Source: Spirochaetia bacterium
GTDB lineage: Bacteria > Spirochaetota > Spirochaetia > Treponematales > Breznakiellaceae
Length of the DNA: 5,422 nucleotides
Reading direction: 5' to 3'
NCBI GenBank assembly: GCA_026002045.1
Contig: BOAV01000130.1
Location: 1 to 5,422 of the forward strand
Positions within the stretch are counted from its first letter, which is position 1. Each line of letters starts with the position of its first letter. Shown here piece after piece: positions 1 through 5,314 of this stretch. The position numbers and the translations under genes were made by a program. The notes beneath the pieces are model-generated. The model saw only the letters and a program-made list of their open reading frames with translations. It made no database searches and had not been told where the DNA came from.

Positions 1-1
1 T

Positions 2-70
2 ACTCTTGCAATTCAACCGGGAAAAAAGCAATACTCTTTCCACTTCCGCGTAGCGGAATCTTTCGGCTAG
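2..70 (+). CDS. Possible C-terminal end of an upstream gene (partial)
   Basis: Reading from base 2 gives 22 codons without interruption up to a TAG at 68-70, encoding TLAIQPGKKQYSFHFRVAES followed by F-G. The pattern of alternating beta-type residues after a P-G-K turn resembles the final strands of many carbohydrate-active or mutarotase-like beta-sandwich proteins, but this is a shape impression only and I do not identify the family. Another frame is also open across this stretch to about position 104, so the choice rests on the more protein-like composition. The gene would lie on the same strand as the operon but is separated from it by about 170 nt and a strong promoter, so it is probably a separate transcription unit. 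Confidence 0.35.
   Translation, partial: TLAIQPGKKQYSFHFRVAESFG
44..58. repeat. Small perfect hairpin (6-bp stem, 3-nt loop)
   Basis: TTCCGC at 44-49 pairs with GCGGAA at 53-58 around a GTA loop. It lies inside the last codons of the putative upstream gene and is followed only by TCTTT, not a clear T-run. It may help end the upstream transcript, but as a rho-independent terminator it is weak. Confidence 0.3.
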
Positions 71-109
71 ATTTCTGGGTTTTGAGGCACACTTTTTTCG
101 ACTAGATTT
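61..109 (+). repeat. Imperfect 35-nt direct repeat around the upstream stop codon
   Basis: TTTCGGCTAGATTT (61-74) recurs as TTTCGACTAGATTT (96-109), 13 of 14 bases identical, start to start 35 nt. Weaker similarity continues after both copies (T-rich, then TTTTG-GGCA-like), which suggests a decayed tandem duplication rather than two independent sites. A paired operator is an alternative, but the copies lie 70-120 nt upstream of the -35 box. Confidence 0.45.
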
Positions 110-180
110 TCTTTTGTGGCATTACGGGTCCCGCTTATTTTGGAACAGCGCAGAGGCGCCAGGCGGAATTTTCAATCGCG

Positions 181-209
181 TTGACACAGGCTCGACAAAA
201 AGGTACTAT
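181..209 (+). promoter_or_regulatory. Sigma-70-type promoter of the TRAP/acyltransferase operon
   Basis: TTGACA (181-186, perfect -35) is followed after exactly 17 nt by TACTAT (204-209, one mismatch to TATAAT). Transcription would begin near 215-217 and leave a leader of only about 27 nt before the ATG at 243. This placement rules out the in-frame TTG at 114 as the start of the binding-protein gene, because it lies upstream of the promoter. No obvious operator overlaps the core promoter. Confidence 0.75.
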
Positions 210-227
210 TTGTCTATAAGTGAGAAT

Positions 228-234
228 GAAGGGA
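228..234 (+). promoter_or_regulatory. Ribosome binding site deciding the dctP start
   Basis: GAAGGGA ends 8 nt before the ATG at 243, which is good Shine-Dalgarno spacing. The nearby in-frame ATG at 234 would overlap this site and cannot use it. The choice also puts the lysine-rich n-region of the signal peptide at the very N-terminus. Confidence 0.7.
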
Positions 235-242
235 TGGCGCAA

Positions 243-1280
243 ATGAAAAAGTCTTGGTATATATCGGCATTTTGCCTTGTTTGTTTTTGTATAGTCAGCC
301 CTGTCTTTGCCGGTCCTGAGGGTGAAATTGCCCCTCCGGCTCGTCGTACCATCACCATTAAATTGGCGTCCATGGTTCCCGAAAACACCCCCTGGGGAGC
401 GGCCATGAACCAGATGGCGGCGGAATGGGCGGCGGCTACCAATGGCGAAGTGGACTTGAAGGTATACCACAACGGCATTGCGGGGAGCGAATCCGACGTG
501 CTGCGCAAACTCAAGATGAATCAAATCCAGGCGGCGATGTTAAGTACCCTTGGGCTCAACACCATCACTCCGGGAGTTATGACCCTGAGTACCCCTTTCC
601 TTATCAGGGATGATGCGGAACTGGATCTGATATTGAAAGAACTAAAGCCGGAACTGGAGCAGCAGATCAACGGGAAGGGCTTTTTCACCCTGGCCTGGTC
701 AAAGGTAGGGTGGATCAAGTTTTTCTCCAAAGCCCCGGTTTTTGTTCCCGATGACATGAAACGGCAGAAACTGGGGACCGATGAAAATGAACCGGCCATA
801 ACCGATGCCTTTAAGGCCATGGGCTATCAGATGGTTCCGATCAACATAAATCAGGTCCTGATCAACCTCACCGGTGGGATGATAGACGCGGTGTACCAGA
901 GTCCGGTTGTTGTGGCGGGGCTGCAGGTATTCGGGGTTGCGAAAAACATGGCTTCTATTAATGTGGCGCCCTTTATGGGGGCTATCATTCTGAACGGGAC
1001 CGCCTGGCGGTCTATTCCGGATAAGTATAAGCCGGAACTTGTGCGGATTGCCAGAAATATAGAAGCAAACCTGGATTCTTCCGTTCCGGCGCTTGAGGCT
1101 GAGGTCCTTGGGACCATGGACCAGTACGGGTTGACGGTCAACCAGCTTACGCCGGCCCAGGAACAGCTCTGGTATGAAGATGGAAAACGCGTCGGCCCCT
1201 CTCTTATGGGTACGCCCCTTAACCAGGCAATGTATCGAAGGATCGAGACCCTTCTTAATGATCACAGGGCGGGACGGTGA
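243..1280 (+). CDS. dctP: TRAP transporter solute-binding protein (DctP family)
   Basis: This 345-residue protein is the periplasmic receptor of a TRAP transporter: it captures a solute and hands it to the membrane QM permease. Residues 1-23 form a signal peptide (MKK n-region, hydrophobic core rich in Cys, V-F-A cleavage before G24). No clean lipobox is seen, although spirochaete lipoboxes are relaxed. The mature protein begins with the family-typical IKLASMVPENTPWG (39-52) and carries the family landmarks: the DVLRKLKMNQIQAAMLS region (85-101), TPFLI (117-121), and LTGGMIDAVYQSP (209-221), corresponding to the usual 'qGvvDG' segment. The family's ligand-carboxylate arginine in the 'DLKGLKIR' motif aligns with G178 in DDMKRQKLG (170-178), so a non-carboxylate or hydrophobic ligand is likely (inference). 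Its stop overlaps the start of the permease gene by 4 nt. The family assignment is firm; the substrate is unknown. It could be a TatP-type P component, but no T-component (TPR) gene is in the window. Confidence 0.9.
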   Translation: MKKSWYISAFCLVCFCIVSPVFAGPEGEIAPPARRTITIKLASMVPENTPWGAAMNQMAAEWAAATNGEVDLKVYHNGIAGSESDVLRKLKMNQIQAAMLSTLGLNTITPGVMTLSTPFLIRDDAELDLILKELKPELEQQINGKGFFTLAWSKVGWIKFFSKAPVFVPDDMKRQKLGTDENEPAITDAFKAMGYQMVPININQVLINLTGGMIDAVYQSPVVVAGLQVFGVAKNMASINVAPFMGAIILNGTAWRSIPDKYKPELVRIARNIEANLDSSVPALEAEVLGTMDQYGLTVNQLTPAQEQLWYEDGKRVGPSLMGTPLNQAMYRRIETLLNDHRAGR

Positions 1281-3154
1281 GGATGCAAAAAAAATCGGGC
1301 ATGGATCTTCTATGGACCATTGAGCGGGCTTTTTGTTATTTTTCTTTGGCCTGCCTTGTGTTTTTGCCCGCGGCGGAAGCCGTTATGCGGGTGTTTTTCC
1401 ATTCCCGCGTTCCCTCTTCTCCGGAGCTGATTGCCCACCTTCTCCTGGTTCTGGGGCTGCTTTCCGGCATGAGTACCACGAAACAGGGGGATCATCTTTC
1501 CATAGGGCTGATTCACTATTTTCATGACGAAAAACTCAAGGGCCGGATTGCCGCAGCTACGGGTCTTTTGTCTGTGTTCATCGTTACCATCTTTGCCTGG
1601 TGTTCCGCTTCGTTCATCAAGATCGGTCTTTCCCCCTGGCTAATCATCGGGTTTATTCCGGACCAGATTTTTGCCCTGGTGATGCCCATTGGGTATGGGG
1701 TGATGGTTTTCCGTTTTGCCCGGATGACGCCCCTGAACAGGAAACTGCGGTTTCTTCCGGTTTTGGCAATACTCCTGGGAACCCTTTGTTCCCTGCCGGT
1801 GATTTTCAAGCTTATCTGGGATTTTAATCTCCCGGATTTTGCATATACCATTAACGATGGGCTCACAAACTTTGCCGTCTCTTTCGGGACGCCGGTGTTC
1901 ATCCTGCTGATCCTCGCGGCATTTGCGGGGACTCCCCTGTTTGTGGTCATCGGCGGCATGGCGCTTGTCCTGATCCAGGGTTCCTGGGGAGAAATTGACG
2001 TTGTTTCAAACCAGGTCTATACCGCCCTGACGGCGAACAATATGGTTGCCATTCCCCTATTTACCCTCGCGGGGTTCATCCTTTCGGAAAGCCGGGCGGG
2101 GGAACGGCTGGTGCTTACCTTTCGAAGCCTTTTCGGCTGGCTGCCGGGGGGCCTGATTATCGCCACCGTAATCATCTGCGCCTTCTTTACCTCCTTTACC
2201 GGCGCTTCCGGGGTAACGATCCTGGCATTGGGGGGTATTCTCTATACGGTACTCTCCGAAAGGGGCGGGTATTCTCCGAAATTTTCCATCGGCCTCCTGA
2301 CCGCATCGGGCAGTATCGGCCTCCTCTTCCCCCCAAGCCTTGCCATATTTCTCGTGGGGGCAACCACCTTCACCAATACGGTTCATCTCTTTCTGGGGGG
2401 GCTGATTCCCGGCCTGATTCTGGTTTTTGCCACCATCATTTTTGGCGTTGTTATTTCTGTTAAAACGAAGGTTCCCGTGGAGTCCTTTAACCTGAAAAAA
2501 GCGGGCAGTGCGCTGAAAAATTCGCTCCTGGAAATACTGCTGCCCTTTCTGCTCATTGCAGGTTACTTTTCCGGAGTCCTGTCCCTGGTGGAAATTGGTT
2601 CCGCCGCGGCGATCTATATTTTTGTGGCGGAAGTCTTTGTGTATAAGGATATCAAACTTTCCGAGATTGTTCAGGTTTTTAAGCGGGCCATCCCCATCAT
2701 CGGCGGTATCCTCTCGATCCTCGCCCTGTCCCAGGCCCTGTCCTACTACATCGTAGATACCCAGGCGCCCTACCACTTTGCCCAATGGATGCAGCGGGCC
2801 ATTTCCTCGAAGTACCTCTTCCTCCTGATCCTCAACCTGGCCCTATTGGTAGTCGGCTGTCTGATGGATATTTTTTCTGCGACCCTGATTGTACTGCCCC
2901 TGCTCCTGCCCCTGGGCGCGGCCTACGGTATTGACCCGGTTCATTTGGGGATCATCTTCCTTATTAACATGGAAGCGGGGTTTATCACCCCGCCGGTGGG
3001 GCTCAACCTGTTCCTTGCCAGTTATCGTTTCAAACGGCCCTTCCTTGAAACTGCCCGGTACATACTGCCCTTCCTGATAATACAACTGGCGGTGGTCTTT
3101 CTTGTAACCTATATTCCGGTTCTCTCTACGTACCTGACACGGTTTTCCAGTTAG
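1277..3154 (+). CDS. dctQM: Fused TRAP transporter permease DctQM
   Basis: This 625-residue inner-membrane protein joins the small (Q) and large (M) TRAP permease subunits. Residues about 1-150 form the Q domain with four predicted membrane segments (about 15-40, 50-65, 91-113, 121-147). Residues 158-180 supply an extra helix typical of Q-M fusions. The M domain follows from about 195 and shows family landmarks: IPLFTLAGFILSES (259-272), FTSFTGASGVTILALGG (304-320), ASGSIGLLFPPSLAIF (343-358), DIFSATLIVLPLLLP (531-545) and MEAGFITPPVGLNLFLAS (565-582). The length fits a complete fusion. TRAP permeases import the captured solute using an ion gradient, normally sodium. The GTG at 1277 overlaps the previous stop codon (GTGA), which implies translational coupling; the ATG at 1283 is an alternative start two codons later. 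The nearest SD-like sequence for the GTG is AGGG at 1266-1269. Confidence 0.92.
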   Translation: MRMQKKSGMDLLWTIERAFCYFSLACLVFLPAAEAVMRVFFHSRVPSSPELIAHLLLVLGLLSGMSTTKQGDHLSIGLIHYFHDEKLKGRIAAATGLLSVFIVTIFAWCSASFIKIGLSPWLIIGFIPDQIFALVMPIGYGVMVFRFARMTPLNRKLRFLPVLAILLGTLCSLPVIFKLIWDFNLPDFAYTINDGLTNFAVSFGTPVFILLILAAFAGTPLFVVIGGMALVLIQGSWGEIDVVSNQVYTALTANNMVAIPLFTLAGFILSESRAGERLVLTFRSLFGWLPGGLIIATVIICAFFTSFTGASGVTILALGGILYTVLSERGGYSPKFSIGLLTASGSIGLLFPPSLAIFLVGATTFTNTVHLFLGGLIPGLILVFATIIFGVVISVKTKVPVESFNLKKAGSALKNSLLEILLPFLLIAGYFSGVLSLVEIGSAAAIYIFVAEVFVYKDIKLSEIVQVFKRAIPIIGGILSILALSQALSYYIVDTQAPYHFAQWMQRAISSKYLFLLILNLALLVVGCLMDIFSATLIVLPLLLPLGAAYGIDPVHLGIIFLINMEAGFITPPVGLNLFLASYRFKRPFLETARYILPFLIIQLAVVFLVTYIPVLSTYLTRFSS

Positions 3155-3160
3155 TTTAAT

Positions 3161-3167
3161 AAGGGGG
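3161..3167 (+). promoter_or_regulatory. Ribosome binding site of the first acyltransferase
   Basis: AAGGGGG lies 4 nt before the ATG at 3172, inside the 17-nt gap after the dctQM stop. There is no room for a promoter or terminator here, so the gene is co-transcribed with the transporter. Confidence 0.65.
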
Positions 3168-3171
3168 ATTT

Positions 3172-4017
3172 ATGAAACCTAAACCTTTTACAATTACCGC
3201 GGAAGCGGCTTCGAAAGGTCCCTATGTCCCGCAGATGGGGATCAAATACCCCGAAAAGCCCGATGAGCACATGAACGTCGGGCCCAAAGTGGTCGATATA
3301 AACTTCGACACCAATTACCCCTATCTTGATGAATCCCCGGGGTTTAAACTTTGGAGCGGTTTTATTTACTTTGTAATCTGGACGCTGGTCTTTATGGTTT
3401 GCCCGATTCGTTATGCCCTGCGGATTGAGGGCCGAAGTATCCTGAAAAAGAACAAGGCGCTCTTCAAGAACGGAGCCATGACCGTATCAAACCACATGCT
3501 GCGCTGGGATTTCCTCAGCGTACTCCAGGCGGTCCGGTATCGGCGGCTCTGGTTTCCTACGGTAAAAGAGCTTGTCCTCGGCTCCGACAGGGGCGTCACC
3601 CGGGCCGTTGGGGGTATTCCTGTTCCTTCGGATATTCATGCGATCCGATCCTTTACCAATGCCTTTGATGAACTCCATCGGCGCAAAAAATGGTTTCACG
3701 CTTTTCCTGAAGCCTCCAGTTGGTTCTTCTATCAGCCGATCCGCCCTTTTAAGAAGGGGATGTTCACCATGGCCTACAAATACAATATACCCGTTATTCC
3801 GATAGCCCTTTCCTACCGGCCGCCCACGGGTATTTACCGGTTCTTCAAGAAGGGCTCTCCCCTGATCACTTTGCGTATCGGGGAACCGATCCTGCCGGAC
3901 CAGAGTATGCCCCGTAAAGAAGCGGTAAACCTGCTGCGCCAACAATGTCATAAAAAGATCGTGGAACTGGCGGGTATTCCGGAGGGGGAAAATCCCTGGC
4001 CCTGTGAAGGGGATTGA
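3172..4017 (+). CDS. PlsC/LPLAT-family acyltransferase, copy 1
   Basis: This 281-residue protein belongs to the glycerolipid acyltransferase (PlsC, PF01553-type) family, which moves an acyl chain from acyl-CoA or acyl-ACP to a hydroxyl of a lyso-lipid at the cytoplasmic face of the inner membrane. Motif I, NHMLRWD (107-113), supplies the catalytic His108/Asp113 (NHX4D). VGGIPVP (146-152) sits at the motif II position, FPEAS (178-182) at motif III, and IPVIPIALSY (206-215) is motif IV. Motif III normally reads FPEGTR; here only F-P-E is kept, so the substrate may not be ordinary lysophosphatidic acid (inference). One membrane segment is at about 60-79. It is preceded by an unusual conserved soluble N-terminus (GIKYPEKPDEHMN, 23-35), and the protein ends in NPWPCEGD. 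The stop TGA is followed at once by TAA. A 1-acylglycerol-phosphate acyltransferase or a lyso-ornithine-lipid acyltransferase are both possible; the family is clear but the substrate is not. Confidence 0.85.
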   Translation: MKPKPFTITAEAASKGPYVPQMGIKYPEKPDEHMNVGPKVVDINFDTNYPYLDESPGFKLWSGFIYFVIWTLVFMVCPIRYALRIEGRSILKKNKALFKNGAMTVSNHMLRWDFLSVLQAVRYRRLWFPTVKELVLGSDRGVTRAVGGIPVPSDIHAIRSFTNAFDELHRRKKWFHAFPEASSWFFYQPIRPFKKGMFTMAYKYNIPVIPIALSYRPPTGIYRFFKKGSPLITLRIGEPILPDQSMPRKEAVNLLRQQCHKKIVELAGIPEGENPWPCEGD

Positions 4018-4040
4018 TAAGTTATAAGATACCGTACATA

Positions 4041-4048
4041 AAAAGGAG
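4041..4048 (+). promoter_or_regulatory. Ribosome binding site of the second acyltransferase
   Basis: AAAAGGAG ends 6 nt before the ATG at 4055 and is the strongest Shine-Dalgarno match in the operon. The 37-nt gap shows no recognisable promoter or terminator. Confidence 0.75.
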
Positions 4049-4054
4049 TGTTTT

Positions 4055-4873
4055 ATGGAATCTAAATCAGGTCAAAGTCCCTATGTTCCGAATGTCGGGA
4101 TAAAATATCCCGAAAAGCCCGATGAACACATGAACATCGGACGCCAGGTGGTGGATATAAAATACGACACCACTTATCCCTATCTTGATGAATCCCTGGG
4201 GTCCAGGCTATATCACCGCTTAATATATTTTGCAATTTTCACCATGGTTTTTTTGGTTTGTCCAATTCGCCATGGTCTGCGGATTGAGGGCCGAAGCATC
4301 CTGAAAAAAAACAAGGCCCTCTTCAAAAACGGAGCCATGACCGTATCGAACCATATGCTGCGTTGGGATTTCGTTATCGTAGTTCAGGCTGTCAAGCGGC
4401 AGCTCTGGTTTCCTGCGGTAAAAGAGTTTATCAACAGCCCCGACCGGCACATCGCCCGCGGCGCGGGGGCTATTCCGGTTCCGACGGATATTCATGCGAT
4501 CAAATATTTTAACCAGGCCTTTGACGAACTCCACCGGCGGAAAGAATGGTTCCATGCTTTTCCCGAAGCCAGCAGTTGGTTTTTCTATCAGCCGATCCGC
4601 CCCTTTAAGAAGGGGGTCTTTACCATGGCCTATAAGTACAACCTTCCGGTTATCCCCATGGCCTTTTCCTACCGGCCGCCCACGGGCATTTACCGGTTCT
4701 TCAAGAGGGGCTACCCCCTGATCACCCTGCGTATCGGGGAACCGATCCTGCCGGACCAGAGTCTGCCCCGCAAAGAAGCGGTAACCATTCTGCGGGAACA
4801 GTGCCACAAAAAGATGGTGGAGTTGGCGGGCATCCCGGAAGGGACGAACCCCTGGCCCTGCGAAGGGGATTAG
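4055..4873 (+). CDS. PlsC/LPLAT-family acyltransferase, copy 2 (tandem duplicate)
   Basis: This 272-residue protein is a tandem paralogue of the preceding gene; my hand alignment gives about 208 identical residues out of 264, with one single-residue gap. It has the same architecture: soluble N-terminus with GIKYPEKPDEHMN (15-27), one membrane segment (about 54-70), catalytic NHMLRWD (99-105, His100/Asp105), altered motif III FPEAS (169-173), motif IV LPVIPMAFSY (197-206) and the terminal NPWPCEGD. Differences concentrate in the membrane segment and in the stretch between motif I and motif III (residues 106-164), while 75-105 and 165-189 are nearly unchanged. Both copies therefore look active and under selection, with possible divergence in acyl donor or acceptor preference (inference). 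It is the last gene of the operon. No convincing terminator follows directly. Confidence 0.85.
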   Translation: MESKSGQSPYVPNVGIKYPEKPDEHMNIGRQVVDIKYDTTYPYLDESLGSRLYHRLIYFAIFTMVFLVCPIRHGLRIEGRSILKKNKALFKNGAMTVSNHMLRWDFVIVVQAVKRQLWFPAVKEFINSPDRHIARGAGAIPVPTDIHAIKYFNQAFDELHRRKEWFHAFPEASSWFFYQPIRPFKKGVFTMAYKYNLPVIPMAFSYRPPTGIYRFFKRGYPLITLRIGEPILPDQSLPRKEAVTILREQCHKKMVELAGIPEGTNPWPCEGD

Positions 4874-4923
4874 TGTTATCTTATTCAGAACGAGAACTAC
4901 ATACCTCGTCCTTTAGGCTAAAC

Positions 4924-4952
4924 TTGACCCACAAATAAGAACGAAGAATAAT
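4924..4952 (+). promoter_or_regulatory. Possible promoter in the 3' intergenic region
   Basis: TTGACC (4924-4929), a 17-nt spacer, and AATAAT (4947-4952) match a sigma-70 promoter at 5 of 6 bases in each box. Transcription would start near 4959, immediately ahead of the 4964-4994 hairpin. No plus-strand gene follows within 300 nt, so it could drive a small RNA or be a chance match in A+T-rich DNA. Confidence 0.3.
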
Positions 4953-4957
4953 TAACA

Positions 4958-5017
4958 CACAAAGGACCCTGGAACCATAGGTTCCTTGGGGTCCGGGACA
5001 CGAAGGACACAAAGGGA
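4958..5017. repeat. CACRAAGGR repeat cluster interrupted by a hairpin
   Basis: Three copies of a 9-10-nt unit are present: CACAAAGGAC (4958-4967), CACGAAGGAC (4999-5008) and CACAAAGGGA (5008-5017). The last two follow each other at a 9-nt period. The first is separated from them by the 31-nt palindrome at 4964-4994. Short CACGAAGGA-type repeats of this sort are often met in intergenic DNA of diverse bacteria; whether this is a member of a dispersed family in this genome cannot be judged from the window. Confidence 0.6.
4964..4994. repeat. Strong 12-bp imperfect palindrome (hairpin)
   Basis: GGACCC (4964-4969) pairs with GGGTCC (4989-4994), and GGAACC (4971-4976) pairs with GGTTCC (4980-4985) around an ATA loop. 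The internal loop is T (4970) against TTG (4986-4988). There is no T-run on either side, so it is not a standard rho-independent terminator. It may stabilise the 3' end of the operon mRNA, act as part of a small mobile palindrome, or be the core of a structured RNA. Confidence 0.65.
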
Positions 5018-5070
5018 AGAAAAGTTAGAGATCTGCCAACGGGGTGTTTCTGCCATAAGCGCCTCATAGT

Positions 5071-5111
5071 CAAACAAAAAGCCGGAATGGGTATTTGTTC
5101 CCGCTCCGGCT
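5071..5111 (-). terminator. Rho-independent terminator, minus strand
   Basis: Read on the minus strand, AGCCGGA (5111-5105) pairs with TCCGGCT (5086-5080). An inner GGG/CCC stem (5102-5100 with 5091-5089) closes an 8-nt loop. The stem is followed by a T-rich tail from 5080 down to about 5072 (TTTTTGTTTG). It lies about 30 nt downstream of the stop of the minus-strand antitoxin-like reading frame and supports that frame having been a real gene. On the plus strand the nearest T-run (5123-5128) is 12 nt from the stem, so termination in that direction would be poor. Confidence 0.65.
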
Positions 5112-5140
5112 CTGGTATCACCTTTTTTCCTCTGCGCTTC

Positions 5141-5314
5141 CTATACCGCCGCTTTCAGTTCCTTGCGCACCAGTTCGCCGACAATCTGGGCGGGGGTCTT
5201 ATGTTCCGCTTCGGCGGCGGATTTGAGGTACTGAGCCGCAATACCTTCAACTACTACGGTAAGTGGTTGAATTGATACGCGATTCTTGGAGGGATCAGGA
5301 TAAACGCATAGAAC
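5141..5314 (-). pseudogene. Ribbon-helix-helix-like antitoxin remnant without a start codon
   Basis: On the minus strand, 57 codons run from just after a TGA (5317-5315) to a TAG (5143-5141). The last 46 begin RVSIQPLTVVVEGIAAQYLK and end VGELVRKELKAAV. A short beta-strand (RVSIQ), a helix, a turn with H-K-T-P, and a second helix recall the ribbon-helix-helix fold of CopG/Arc-type antitoxins (shape-based inference). About 48 % of its codons begin with G, a strong sign of coding. No ATG, GTG or TTG stands in frame between the TGA and the conserved part. The nearest ATG (5309-5307) is in another frame and stops after four codons, as if a base had been lost or gained just after the start, and it has no Shine-Dalgarno. 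No toxin partner is visible. Confidence 0.5.

Noticed and set aside
114..242. Extension of the binding-protein gene upstream to a TTG at 114
   Set aside because: It lies upstream of a near-consensus promoter (181-209), has no good Shine-Dalgarno, and would bury the signal peptide behind 43 residues.
2057..2785. Long minus-strand open frame inside dctQM (242 codons)
   Set aside because: It is antisense to a well-conserved DctM domain; its translation is rich in Gly, Gln and charged residues, as expected for the complement of hydrophobic codons.
4890..4909. ACGAG/CTCGT hairpin after the second acyltransferase as the operon terminator
   Set aside because: The stem is only 5 bp with a 10-nt loop and is followed by CCTTTAGG, not a T-run.
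5087..5275. Plus-strand 62-codon frame opposite the antitoxin remnant
   Set aside because: Its composition (repeated Phe and Gly) is that of a shadow of the minus-strand frame, which has much stronger coding signals and a matching terminator.
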